Shown here one piece after another: positions 25,945-33,866 of a stretch of DNA of 35,980 nucleotides. The notes beneath the pieces were generated by a model. The model did not search any database. It was not told the origin of the DNA and was given only the letters and a program-made list of their open reading frames with translations. How positions within the stretch are numbered: the first letter of the stretch is position 1; each line of letters opens with the position of its first letter. This stretch comes from Bacteroidota bacterium (GTDB taxonomy: Bacteria > Bacteroidota > Bacteroidia > Chitinophagales > Saprospiraceae): positions 1 through 35,980 of the forward strand of contig CAUJEY010000339.1 of NCBI GenBank assembly GCA_963169325.1. The letters are read 5' to 3'. Made by a program: the position numbers and the translations under genes.

Positions 25945-28900
25945 ATGAGAAGTACGATCATTTTACTAAACCTGTTACTGGCGCTCGGCGCCGGGGCCCA
26001 GTCCAGAATCGATTGGGAAAAAAGTTACGGCGGGAGCGTTTGGGATCAGCCGAACGCCATTATGCAAACAGCGGACGGCGGCTATGTGGCGGCCGGCTAT
26101 ACGACATCCGGCGACGGCGATGTAGGCGGTAATAACGGCGGTGAAGACGTATGGATTATTAAAACAGATGCCACCGGCAACCTGCAATGGGAGCAAAACT
26201 ACGGCGGCAGCGGCCATGATCGGGCCGAAGACATCCGGCAAACCGCAGACGGCGGTTACATTGTAGCCGGGCATTCGCAATCGGCCGACGGGGATGTGGG
26301 GGTAAACAAGGGTCTCCGGGATTTCTGGGTCTTCAAATTAGATGCCGCCGGAAACCTGGAATGGGAAAAAACATACGGCGGCTCTGCCAATGATGTCGCT
26401 TATTCCGTCCGGCAGACAGGCGATGGCGGTTATATCGTGGCCGGGTTTTCCGCATCCGTCAATGGCGACGTGAGTGGAAATAAGGGAAATTCCGATTACT
26501 GGGTGCTCAAATTGGATGCCGGCGGCGCCATACAATGGAAACGAAATTACGGCGGCAGCCAGGCGGACGTTGCCACCTCCGTTGAAGTGACTACCGACGG
26601 GGGGTATGTGGTGGCCGGGCGTTCAGAATCGGGTAACGGCGATGTGGGCGGCAATAACGGCAACCGCGATTACTGGGTGCTCAAATTAAATAACAGCGGC
26701 GATATTCAGTGGCAACACAACTATGGCGGCAGCGATGCGGATTTTGCCGAAGAAATTCAACAGACTGCCGACGGTGGCTATGTGATAGCAGGATATTCTT
26801 TTTCGAATAACGGCGACGTAGGTTTAAACTATGGCATTAGCGACGCCTGGGTGCTTAAAACAGATGCTTCGGGCAATATCCAATGGGGGCGCGTGTACGG
26901 CGGGTTCAGTTACGACGAAGTGTTCTCCATCGATCAAAACATCGACGGCGGTTTTATCCTGGGCGGACTGAGCCGTACCCCAAAGAATAATATGGGCGGC
27001 ACGAACATCGATGAAGCCTGGATACTCCGGCTCGACCCCTCCGGTTACCTCCAGTGGGAAGAAAAGTACGGCGGTATCGGTATCGAACAAGCCCTGTCCG
27101 TGCGGCAAACAACCGACAATGGTTTTGTTATCGCCGGCGTTTCCGAATTCCCTTCAGGCGATGTCGGCGAAAACAACGGCCAACTGGATTTCTGGATTAT
27201 CAAACTCGCCGCTTTACCGGGAAGTATCCAGGGGCATATTTACGTGGACTATAACGAAAACTGCGTATTCGACAGCAGCGATACGACCCTAGCCGGCATC
27301 GTCCTGGCGGCAGAAAATACCATTACCGGGGAAGTTTTGTACGGCTATACCAACCCGCAAGGCCAATTTTTTATTGAGACGGATACTGTTCCCTACCTGT
27401 TGAGTTACACCCCGCCTTCGCCTTATTTCGACGCCCCGGTTTGTTCGCCCAACGGCGAATTGGTAAACCTCAGCGGCGCTAATCCGAATGGAACCCAGGA
27501 CTTTTTTATCAAGCCCTTTATTTACTGCCCTTATTTGACCGTCGATGTCTCAGCGCCAATTTTACGCCGTTGTTTTGATACCGAATACTACCTGTCGTAT
27601 TGCAACCATGGCACTGTTGATGCCCAGGATGCCTACCTTGAAGTCAATTTTCCACCGGAATTGACGGTTACCGGTTCCAATATACCCTGGAGTACGGTAA
27701 ACGGCAATACCTATACGTTCCCGGTAGGCAATGTCGGCGTGCTGGAATGCGGGCAATTTCAGGTTACTGTCAATGTGGGATGCGACAGCACCTTTATCGG
27801 CCAAACCCTGTGCGTGGAAGCCCATATTTATCCGGATACCACCTGCGTGCCCGTTAACAACTGGAACGGGGCGGAGTTAAAAGCAAGCGCCACTTGCATC
27901 GGTTCAGATACCGTAGAGTTAAAACTTCAAAATATCGGCAATGCGAATATGCAGCAGGCGGTTCCCTTTTTGGTTATAGAAGATATTATTATGCGCGATG
28001 GCGGTATGATACAACTGAACAGTCAGGAAATCGCTACCTGGAAAATCCCGGTCAACGGCCTTTCGCAGCGTATCAACGCGCAACAACCGGCAGACCATCC
28101 GTTTAAAACCTTTACGACTGCCGCCGTGAATCTGTGTAATACGGCAGGTTTGCCGCCGGCCCCCGGCCCGATAAACGATTTTTTCACGGCTTACCCGGAC
28201 GACGAAGAGGCGCCTTATATCGCCATTGATTGCCAGCAAATTCGTGCGGCCTACGACCCCAATGATAAAGCAGTACACCCGGCAGGGGCTTCCGACCAGG
28301 GTTTTATCACCGCAACGACCGATCTGACCTACAAAATCCGCTTCCAAAATACCGGAAACGATACGGCGTTTACCATCGTGCTTATCGATACAATTGCCTC
28401 GCACCTGGACCCGGCTACGATACAGTTGGGAGCCTCCAGCCATCCTTTTGTACTGGAACTCTCCGGCACAGGGGTATTGAAATTCATTTTCCGCGATATT
28501 CTTTTGCCCGATAGTACGACCAACGAACCGGCCAGTCATGGGTTTGTACAATTTACGATCAAACAAAAACGCGGCAATTCCACCGGTACGCTGATCCCAA
28601 ACCAGGCGAGTATTTATTTCGATTTTAATCCGCCTGTGAATACAAACACGGTACGAAATAAAATCGGAACCATATACCTCACCGGGTCGGTTTCGACCAC
28701 CGATCTGAATGGCAAACCAGTGGAAGTACTCGCGTTTCCAAATCCTGCCAGCGACCAGATTTCGTTTGTCGTAAATAATGCTGAAAACGGTTTTGATCTC
28801 TTGCTGTACGACGCGCAGGGAAAAATGGCGCAACAAATCCGTGCAGCCGGCAATACCGCCGTCTTGTACCGCAACAGCATGCCGGAGGGACTTTATTTTT

Positions 28901-28956
28901 ACGTGATCAAGTCCGGCGGCGTATCTGTTGCGAATGGTAGTTTGATTTTTAGGTGA
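25945..28956 (+). CDS. Secreted seven-repeat propeller protein with DUF7619-like region and kind-A T9SS sorting domain
   Basis: 1003 residues. A signal peptide (MRSTIILLNLLLALGAGAQ) is followed by seven repeats of about 57 residues (about 22-430). Each has the pattern YGGS-x-D-x-A-x8-T-x-DGGY-x-VAG-x-S, GDV-x2-N-x-G, D-W-x-LK-D-x-G-x-QW. Seven such blades predict a closed beta-propeller. Next is a CnaB/SdrD-like module (GSIQGHIYVDYNENCVFDSSD, about 430-520). The region after it ends in the conserved YDPNDKAVHP and YKIRFQNTGNDTAF blocks, a DUF7619-like domain of secreted Bacteroidota proteins (about 770-905). The final 75 residues form a kind-A sorting domain: AFPNPASDQISFVV, LLYDAQGKMAQ, MPEGLYFYVIK. 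A surface or released structural or binding protein is likely. A terminator follows 48 bases after the stop codon. Confidence 0.88.
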   Translation: MRSTIILLNLLLALGAGAQSRIDWEKSYGGSVWDQPNAIMQTADGGYVAAGYTTSGDGDVGGNNGGEDVWIIKTDATGNLQWEQNYGGSGHDRAEDIRQTADGGYIVAGHSQSADGDVGVNKGLRDFWVFKLDAAGNLEWEKTYGGSANDVAYSVRQTGDGGYIVAGFSASVNGDVSGNKGNSDYWVLKLDAGGAIQWKRNYGGSQADVATSVEVTTDGGYVVAGRSESGNGDVGGNNGNRDYWVLKLNNSGDIQWQHNYGGSDADFAEEIQQTADGGYVIAGYSFSNNGDVGLNYGISDAWVLKTDASGNIQWGRVYGGFSYDEVFSIDQNIDGGFILGGLSRTPKNNMGGTNIDEAWILRLDPSGYLQWEEKYGGIGIEQALSVRQTTDNGFVIAGVSEFPSGDVGENNGQLDFWIIKLAALPGSIQGHIYVDYNENCVFDSSDTTLAGIVLAAENTITGEVLYGYTNPQGQFFIETDTVPYLLSYTPPSPYFDAPVCSPNGELVNLSGANPNGTQDFFIKPFIYCPYLTVDVSAPILRRCFDTEYYLSYCNHGTVDAQDAYLEVNFPPELTVTGSNIPWSTVNGNTYTFPVGNVGVLECGQFQVTVNVGCDSTFIGQTLCVEAHIYPDTTCVPVNNWNGAELKASATCIGSDTVELKLQNIGNANMQQAVPFLVIEDIIMRDGGMIQLNSQEIATWKIPVNGLSQRINAQQPADHPFKTFTTAAVNLCNTAGLPPAPGPINDFFTAYPDDEEAPYIAIDCQQIRAAYDPNDKAVHPAGASDQGFITATTDLTYKIRFQNTGNDTAFTIVLIDTIASHLDPATIQLGASSHPFVLELSGTGVLKFIFRDILLPDSTTNEPASHGFVQFTIKQKRGNSTGTLIPNQASIYFDFNPPVNTNTVRNKIGTIYLTGSVSTTDLNGKPVEVLAFPNPASDQISFVVNNAENGFDLLLYDAQGKMAQQIRAAGNTAVLYRNSMPEGLYFYVIKSGGVSVANGSLIFR

Positions 28957-29004
28957 GGCGCCCACATTACCTGAAAGGCTATGCCGGACGCGGCACTACT
29001 CCAT

Positions 29005-29038
29005 AACTCGCTGATGTGCCAACATCAGCGAGTTTTTT
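29005..29038 (+). terminator. Intrinsic terminator after the propeller gene
   Basis: A perfect 13-bp stem (29005-29017 with 29022-29034), loop GCCA, followed by a T run. It lies 48 bases after the stop codon of the T9SS cargo gene, so transcription of the following gap needs its own promoter. Confidence 0.92.
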
Positions 29039-29199
29039 GTTGCCGGAACGGGTCAAAATGGTCTGAATAAAAATTTTCTCACAATTATACCCCTCCCACC
29101 GGTAACCTTTTCCTCCTTCACCTAACAATACCCGTACCCCCCGCACCCGAAAACCAAACAAGTTCCAACACACGCGTAAATCTTTCGCCGCACCCCTCT

Positions 29200-29321
29200 A
29201 CACTGGCACGGGATTTTTAAAGATATTAAAAACCAATGGCACCCGGGGCATTGCTCCAGTGTGTTTAGGCCGGGCCGCTTCCAGGAAAGACGTCTTTCGG
29301 AAGAATGGCCCGGCCTTTTTT
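29200..29321 (+). ncRNA. Candidate structured RNA: three-way junction followed by its own terminator
   Basis: No gene lies in the 645 bases between the propeller gene and carB, but this part folds well by eye. P1 is ACACTGG (29200-29206) with CCAGTGT (29256-29262). It encloses P2, 29211-29234, where GG(a)TTTTTAA pairs with TTAAAAACC around AGATA. It also encloses P3, 29235-29252, where AATG pairs with CATT around a G/C-rich loop. Four bases after P1 comes a strong rho-independent terminator. The whole unit lies between two other terminators and is therefore a plausible independent small RNA, about 130 nt long if transcription starts near 29190. The promoter is weak: only a poor -7-like AATCTTTC at 29179-29186. 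It matches no riboswitch class that I know. Alternatively it is a long, structured carB leader. Confidence 0.5.
29267..29321 (+). terminator. Strong composite intrinsic terminator
   Basis: AGGCCGGGCC (29267-29276) pairs with GGCCCGGCCT (29307-29316). Inside are a second stem, CTTCC (29278-29282) with GGAAG (29299-29303), and the palindrome AAAGACGTCTTT. Seven T residues follow. The T run is on the plus strand only, so it ends rightward transcription. Confidence 0.88.
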
Positions 29322-29425
29322 TAGGGTTGTTTACCGCCGGGTGCGGCCCTAGTGCTGCGTCCGGCACAAAGGAAGCAGAGACATTAGCGATGCAGAAAAA
29401 AAACTTCAGTATAAAATAAAAGTCC

Positions 29426-29455
29426 TTGAGAAAGGGCCGGGCTTTCTTACCTTTG
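29426..29455 (+). promoter_or_regulatory. Promoter upstream of the carB leader
   Basis: TTG at 29426-29428, a 19-bp spacer and TACCTTTG at 29448-29455 fit the Bacteroidota promoter TTG-N19-21-TAnnTTTG fully. The predicted transcript start is 29461-29463, two to four bases before the ATG at 29465, so the first ORF would be leaderless or nearly so. Confidence 0.7.
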
Positions 29456-29464
29456 CCCCCCGAA

Positions 29465-29545
29465 ATGAAAAAACGAACACGCTCGTACTTCAATTCGGTT
29501 ATGCCGGAATCTGGTTTTTTGAACCAGTTTCCGGCATTTTTTTAA
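29465..29545 (+). CDS. Putative 26-residue leader peptide of carB
   Basis: The ORF begins MKKRTRSYFNSVMPESG and ends NQFPAFF; its TAA (29543-29545) starts in the last base of the T run of a terminator hairpin. It opens two to four bases after the predicted transcript start and reads through both arms of the hairpin. This is the geometry of the pyrBI leader of enteric bacteria, where close ribosome/polymerase coupling at low UTP stops the hairpin forming. CarB makes carbamoyl phosphate for pyrimidines and arginine, so UTP- or arginine-sensitive attenuation would make sense (inference). There are only two Arg codons, both near the start. It may equally be a chance ORF across a terminator. Confidence 0.35.
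   Translation: MKKRTRSYFNSVMPESGFLNQFPAFF
29501..29543 (+). terminator. Terminator/attenuator hairpin 58 bases upstream of carB
   Basis: Arms 29501-29516 and 29522-29537 pair over 16 positions with a single T-T mismatch, around TTTTG, and are followed by seven T residues. It lies about 40 bases downstream of the predicted transcript start and before carB, so some transcripts must read through it if carB uses this promoter. Confidence 0.88.
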
Positions 29546-29555
29546 CCCTACAACT

Positions 29556-29592
29556 AGAAACCCTCAAACCAGAAACCCTCAAACCGGAAACC
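29556..29592. repeat. 15-bp tandem repeat in the carB 5' region
   Basis: Two perfect copies of AGAAACCCTCAAACC (29556-29570 and 29571-29585) and a partial third. AAACC blocks recur with 8-7-8-7 spacing, as at 2995-3032. The run ends about 10 bases before the carB ATG and contains no Shine-Dalgarno sequence. Confidence 0.85.
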
Positions 29593-29601
29593 TTTATCAT
29601 C

Positions 29602-32439
29602 ATGCCAAGAGATACATCCTTACAGTCCATCCTCATCATCGGCTCCGGCCCCATCGTCATCGGCCAGGCTTGCGAATTTGACTATTCCGGCTCCCAGGCC
29701 AGTCGCTCCCTGCGTGAAGAAGGTATCAAAGTCGCCCTCATCAACTCCAACCCGGCCACCATCATGACCGACCCGGTGACGGCCGACTACATCTACCTGC
29801 GCCCACTGACGCCGGAGAGTATCGAGCAGATATTGCAGGAACACCAGGAAAATCTCGACCTACCGAAAATAGACGCGGTATTGCCCACCATGGGTGGCCA
29901 AACGGCCCTCAACCTCGCCATCGAATGCGAAAAAATGGGCATCTGGGAAAGCTACGGCGTGCGAATGATCGGCGTGGATACAGCAGCCATCGAACTGACG
30001 GAAAACCGCGATGCCTTTAAAAAACTGGTTATTGAACTCGGCATGTCCGTGGCGCCGTCTTTTATCGCCAATTCCTACCTGGAAGGCAAAGAAGCAGCGC
30101 AAAAAATTGGTTTCCCGCTGGTTATCCGCCCTTCGTATACCCTCGGCGGCACGGGTGGCGGCTTTGTGATGAAGGATGAAGACTTTGACGAAGCCCTCAA
30201 ACGCGGCCTCGCCGCTTCGCCCACACACGAGGTACTGGTGGAGAAAGCCGTATTCGGCTGGAAAGAATTCGAGTTGGAACTCCTGCGCGACGCCAACAAC
30301 AATGTGGTCATCATATGCACGGTCGAAAATCTCGACCCGATGGGTATTCACACTGGCGACTCCATCACCGTAGCCCCTGCCATGACGCTTTCTGATACGG
30401 CCTATCAGCACATGCGCAACGACGCCATCACCATGATGCGCGCGCTGGGCAACTTTGCCGGCGGCTGCAACGTACAGTTTGCCCAAAATCCTGAAACAGA
30501 GGAACTGATCGCCGTGGAAATCAACCCGCGCGTGTCGCGCTCTTCTGCGTTGGCGAGTAAAGCCACCGGTTATCCGATTGCTAAAATCGCCGCAAAACTC
30601 GCCATCGGGTACCACTTAGACGAGTTGAAAAACCAGATCACCAAAACGACCTCGGCTTACTTCGAGCCGACGCTCGACTATGTTATAGTAAAAATGCCGC
30701 GCTGGAATTTCGACAAATTCCACGGCGCCGACCACCGCCTCGGGCTTCAGATGAAATCCGTAGGCGAGGTGATGGCCATCGGGCGATCGTTTACCGAAGC
30801 GCTGCAAAAAGCCTGTCAGAGCCAGGAAAACAACCGCACCGGCCTGGGCGCCGACAAAAAAGAGTGGCTGCGCGTCGACGACATTATGGAGCGCCTGGAA
30901 AAAGTGTCCGACGACCGCATCTACCGCGTAAAGGACGCCCTGCGCCTTGGCATCCCCGCCAAAACCGTGCAGAAGTTCACCGGCATCGATCCATGGTTTA
31001 TCGGCCAGATCAAAAACCTGGTAAAAATGGAAGAACAACTACTGCGCTACAACGTGCCGGAGGATATTCCCACCGATTTTTTTATCGACCTGAAAAAGAA
31101 CGGTTACTCCGACGCGCAAATCGCCTGGCTGCTGCGTGTGGACGAAAAATTTGTGACCGCCGAACGCAAAAAACGCGATATCCGCCGGGTGTTTAAAATG
31201 GTGGATACCTGCGCCGCCGAGTTCGAGAGCAAGACCAATTATTTTTACTCCACCTTCGATTCGCGCAACGAGAGCATCGTTTCTGATAAGAAAAAAATCG
31301 TAGTGCTCGGCTCCGGCCCCAACCGCATCGGGCAGGGCATCGAGTTCGATTACTGCTGCGTACATGGCGTACTGGCCATTCGCGAAGTCGGCTACGAGGC
31401 CATCATGGTCAACTGCAACCCCGAAACTGTGAGCACTGACTTTGATATTTCCGACAAACTCTATTTCGAGCCCGTGTACTGGGAACACCTCGAAGAAATA
31501 CTCGAACACGAAAAACCCGACGGCGTCATTGTGCAGTTAGGCGGCCAAACGGCGCTTAAACTCGCCGAAGACCTCCATAAAAAAGGCTGGAATATCATCG
31601 GAACATCCTTCAACGACATGGACATCGCCGAAGACCGCGGCCGCTTCTCCGACCTGCTGAAAGACCTCGACATCCCCTATCCCAAATACGGCGTGGCCGC
31701 CGACGTGGATGCGGCACTCGACATTGCCCGCAGGATACCCTACCCGCTGCTCGTGCGGCCCTCCTACGTGCTCGGCGGCCAGCGTATGAAAATCGTGATC
31801 AACGACAACGAACTCGAGCGCCAGGTGCTCAGCATCTTCAAACACCAGCCCGACAACCGGGTGATCATCGACCAGTTCCTCGAACGCGCCAAAGAGGCCG
31901 AAGTAGATGCTATTTTCGACGGCGAAGACTTCCACATCATGGGCCTCATGGAACACATCGAACCCGCCGGCATCCACTCCGGTGATTCCTCGGCGGTGCT
32001 GCCACACTACAGCCTCGGTCCGATCGTGGTACACCAGATGGAAGAATACGCTGAGCGCATCGCCCGGGCGCTCAACATCAAGGGCCTGATCAACATCCAG
32101 TTTGCCATCAAAGACGACCAGGTGTACGTCATCGAAGCCAATCCGCGCGCGTCACGCACTACACCTTTCATCGCCAAAGCCTACGGGGTACCTTACCTCA
32201 ACATTGCGACGAAAGTGATGCTTGGCACCCATAAACTCAAGGATTTCGACATGTCGAACAACATGAAAGGCTACGCCATCAAAATCCCGGTGTTCTCCTT
32301 CGATAAGTTCCAGAATGTGGACAAACGCCTGGGACCGGAAATGAAAAGTACGGGTGAGGCGATTTATTTTATCAAGGATTTGAAGGACCCGTATTTCAGG
32401 GAGTTGGAAAGGAACAGGAGTATGTATTTGTATAATTGA
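29602..32439 (+). CDS. carB: Carbamoyl-phosphate synthase large subunit, lacking the regulatory domain
   Basis: CarB, with the glutaminase CarA, makes carbamoyl phosphate from bicarbonate, ammonia and two ATP, feeding arginine and pyrimidine synthesis in the cytoplasm. Two homologous halves are clear. The first opens LIIGSGPIVIGQACEFDYSG and has PTMGGQTALNLA and EINPRVSRSSALASKATGYPIA. The second opens at about residue 564 with VVLGSGPNRIGQGIEFDYC and has VQLGGQTALKLA and EANPRASRTTPFIAKAYGVP. Each half carries an ATP-grasp site. The protein is 945 residues against about 1070 in E. coli; it ends right after the second ATP-grasp half, so the MGS-like allosteric domain (UMP, IMP, ornithine) is missing, as I recall for other Bacteroidota. 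carA is not in the window. Confidence 0.95.
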   Translation: MPRDTSLQSILIIGSGPIVIGQACEFDYSGSQASRSLREEGIKVALINSNPATIMTDPVTADYIYLRPLTPESIEQILQEHQENLDLPKIDAVLPTMGGQTALNLAIECEKMGIWESYGVRMIGVDTAAIELTENRDAFKKLVIELGMSVAPSFIANSYLEGKEAAQKIGFPLVIRPSYTLGGTGGGFVMKDEDFDEALKRGLAASPTHEVLVEKAVFGWKEFELELLRDANNNVVIICTVENLDPMGIHTGDSITVAPAMTLSDTAYQHMRNDAITMMRALGNFAGGCNVQFAQNPETEELIAVEINPRVSRSSALASKATGYPIAKIAAKLAIGYHLDELKNQITKTTSAYFEPTLDYVIVKMPRWNFDKFHGADHRLGLQMKSVGEVMAIGRSFTEALQKACQSQENNRTGLGADKKEWLRVDDIMERLEKVSDDRIYRVKDALRLGIPAKTVQKFTGIDPWFIGQIKNLVKMEEQLLRYNVPEDIPTDFFIDLKKNGYSDAQIAWLLRVDEKFVTAERKKRDIRRVFKMVDTCAAEFESKTNYFYSTFDSRNESIVSDKKKIVVLGSGPNRIGQGIEFDYCCVHGVLAIREVGYEAIMVNCNPETVSTDFDISDKLYFEPVYWEHLEEILEHEKPDGVIVQLGGQTALKLAEDLHKKGWNIIGTSFNDMDIAEDRGRFSDLLKDLDIPYPKYGVAADVDAALDIARRIPYPLLVRPSYVLGGQRMKIVINDNELERQVLSIFKHQPDNRVIIDQFLERAKEAEVDAIFDGEDFHIMGLMEHIEPAGIHSGDSSAVLPHYSLGPIVVHQMEEYAERIARALNIKGLINIQFAIKDDQVYVIEANPRASRTTPFIAKAYGVPYLNIATKVMLGTHKLKDFDMSNNMKGYAIKIPVFSFDKFQNVDKRLGPEMKSTGEAIYFIKDLKDPYFRELERNRSMYLYN

Positions 32440-32450
32440 GGGCTTGGCTT

Positions 32451-32699
32451 TTATTTTTTATGTCGTGCTCTGGCTTTTGCAATTGCAGCGTGAAGTTTAT
32501 TTTGCAGTACTTCCCTGGGTGGCAATTCTGTCAGGTATTGTGCTACCCGAATATTGCCCTGATCCAACATTAGCAACTCGATATGCTCGTCAGATTTGCC
32601 GGAACAGAGTATCAGCCCAATAGGAATGTTTTCTCCCTCCACCATTTCGTGTTTTTCTAACCAGCGCAAATAAAGTTCCATTTGGCCTTTATCCTGAGG
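32451..32699 (-). pseudogene. C-terminal remnant of a DUF1016 (YhcG-like) PDDEXK nuclease
   Basis: The open part (32451-32681) codes 76 residues starting MELYLRWLEKHEMVEGENIP. It contains IGLILCSGKSDEHIELLML and ends with VAQYLTELPPREVL and a basic tail. This is the end of the DUF1016/YhcG nuclease family, whose full proteins have about 330-370 residues. In the same frame upstream, PQDKGQ continues the family pattern until a TAG at 32700-32702. Beyond that, the sequence is unrelated and forms a palindrome. The catalytic part of the nuclease is therefore absent, and this is a truncated relic rather than a short gene. It is convergent with carB, 11 bp away. Confidence 0.75.
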
Positions 32700-32701
32700 C
32701 T

Positions 32702-32730
32702 AAATAGTTGACGCAGTGCGTAAACTATTT
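32702..32730. repeat. Palindrome at the truncation point of the nuclease remnant
   Basis: AAATAGTT (32702-32709) and AACTATTT (32723-32730) form a perfect 8-bp inverted repeat. Inside it ACGC (32711-32714) pairs with GCGT (32718-32721) around AGT, with one G-A mismatch between the stems. The overlapping palindrome TTTGCAAA follows at 32728-32735. It begins at the stop codon that ends nuclease homology, so it may mark a recombination or insertion boundary. It could also be an operator for the ATPase pair 120 bp downstream. Confidence 0.7.
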
Positions 32731-32849
32731 GCAAATATGGAAAATCACACATGCATTTGTACAACTGAGGAGTTAATCGTATTTTCGTGTGTAAATAAGT
32801 ATATTAATGACTAAGTTAAACCCCATTTAGCGCAGTTTAATTTAAAAAT

Positions 32850-33866
32850 ATGAGCCGGCTCATCCAAAATCTTCAAATCAAAAATTTTAAATCCATTCGT
32901 GACTTGTCGCTCGAATGTGACCGGATCAATATTTTTATTGGAAAGCCAAATGCGGGAAAGTCGAATATTTTGGAGGCGATTTCGCTGTTGGGGGCGGGGT
33001 ATTCAGGACAGAAATTTATGGATGGATTTATTCGGTATAAAACAATGCCCCAGTTATTTAACAATTTTGACTATCGCGAAAGGATCAGCATAATGGCCGA
33101 TGAAACTATTGCTGAGCTTCGGGCAACTTCTTGGGGCGATAGTAAATTCAAATTCTATATATCATCACCTCCACCTGAGGAAAAAGACAATTGGCAAAGA
33201 TTCATTACTTCAATTGATTTTGGTCTTTCATTGGAAGGAAGGGTATTAGAAAGAGACATCAAGGATAACGAACACCCAAGTCCTGTTAAAAAATACGAAT
33301 TTCAATCGTTGGATTCATATCAGGAACGAGGCCTTTTTTTGCAACCACCTCATGGAGAAAATTTTTACCTGATTGCTCAAGGCAATAAAGATTTACGCGC
33401 AGAAATCCAGCAATTTTTAAAACCAAATGGGCTTGAGTTTTTACTGGACATCGATCGCCAGCAAATGTCAGTAGTGCAAAGAACAGAAACCTCCCTTCTG
33501 AGTTTCCCTATGCACCTCGTTCCGGATACGTTCCAACGATACATTTTTCACCTTGCCGCCATCATGTCCAATCGTGACTCAGTGTTGCTTTTTGAGGAGC
33601 CAGAGTCTCATTCCTACATGCCGTATGTCTATCAACTGGCACAACAAATTGTGGATGATGAGGGCGGAAACCAGTATTTTATCACTACACATAACCCCTA
33701 CCTGCTAACTCCTATTCTTCAAGAAACCAAAGACGTGGCTTTATTTGTAACCTGGTTTGAAAATTATGAAACCCATGCTCGCAGGCTTTCGGATGAAGAA
33801 ATTCGAGAAATGCTCGACTTTGGAGTTGATATATTTTTAAATCTTGATCATTTTATCCCCGCATGA
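32850..33866 (+). CDS. AAA/ABC-type ATPase (OLD/AAA_21-like) of a probable defence pair
   Basis: 338 residues. The N-terminus MSRLIQNLQIKNFKSIRDLSL is typical of RecF/SMC/OLD-like ATPases. Walker A is GKPNAGKS (31-38), Walker B with catalytic glutamate is VLLFEEPESH (245-254; E249/E250), and the switch histidine is H281 in ITTHNPYLL. The middle (about 60-215) is short, with no long coiled coil, and there is no C-terminal TOPRIM domain as in OLD or Gabija GajA. The stop overlaps the next start as ATGA, so the two proteins are made together. The next protein looks like the missing TOPRIM. The pair is clearly richer in A and T than carB or the genes beyond, and follows a broken nuclease gene; both suggest horizontal transfer. 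Anti-phage function is inference. Confidence 0.82.
   Translation: MSRLIQNLQIKNFKSIRDLSLECDRINIFIGKPNAGKSNILEAISLLGAGYSGQKFMDGFIRYKTMPQLFNNFDYRERISIMADETIAELRATSWGDSKFKFYISSPPPEEKDNWQRFITSIDFGLSLEGRVLERDIKDNEHPSPVKKYEFQSLDSYQERGLFLQPPHGENFYLIAQGNKDLRAEIQQFLKPNGLEFLLDIDRQQMSVVQRTETSLLSFPMHLVPDTFQRYIFHLAAIMSNRDSVLLFEEPESHSYMPYVYQLAQQIVDDEGGNQYFITTHNPYLLTPILQETKDVALFVTWFENYETHARRLSDEEIREMLDFGVDIFLNLDHFIPA

Noticed and set aside
29200-29262. Known riboswitch or hammerhead ribozyme
   Set aside because: The three-way junction lacks the hammerhead core (CUGAUGA and GAAA) and the conserved boxes of the purine, TPP, cobalamin or ZTP classes as I know them.
29122-29493. Leftward ORF of 123 codons in the gap before carB
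   Set aside because: It crosses the ncRNA candidate and its terminator, has mixed Cys-rich and basic sequence without a domain, and is better explained by RNA structure on the other strand.
29860-30615. Leftward ORF of 251 codons inside carB
   Set aside because: It is a mirror frame of the highly conserved ATP-grasp region, with no independent gene signal.
32451-32681. Functional 76-residue gene
   Set aside because: It matches only the end of DUF1016 proteins, and in-frame homology continues upstream to a stop codon, so it is a truncated relic.
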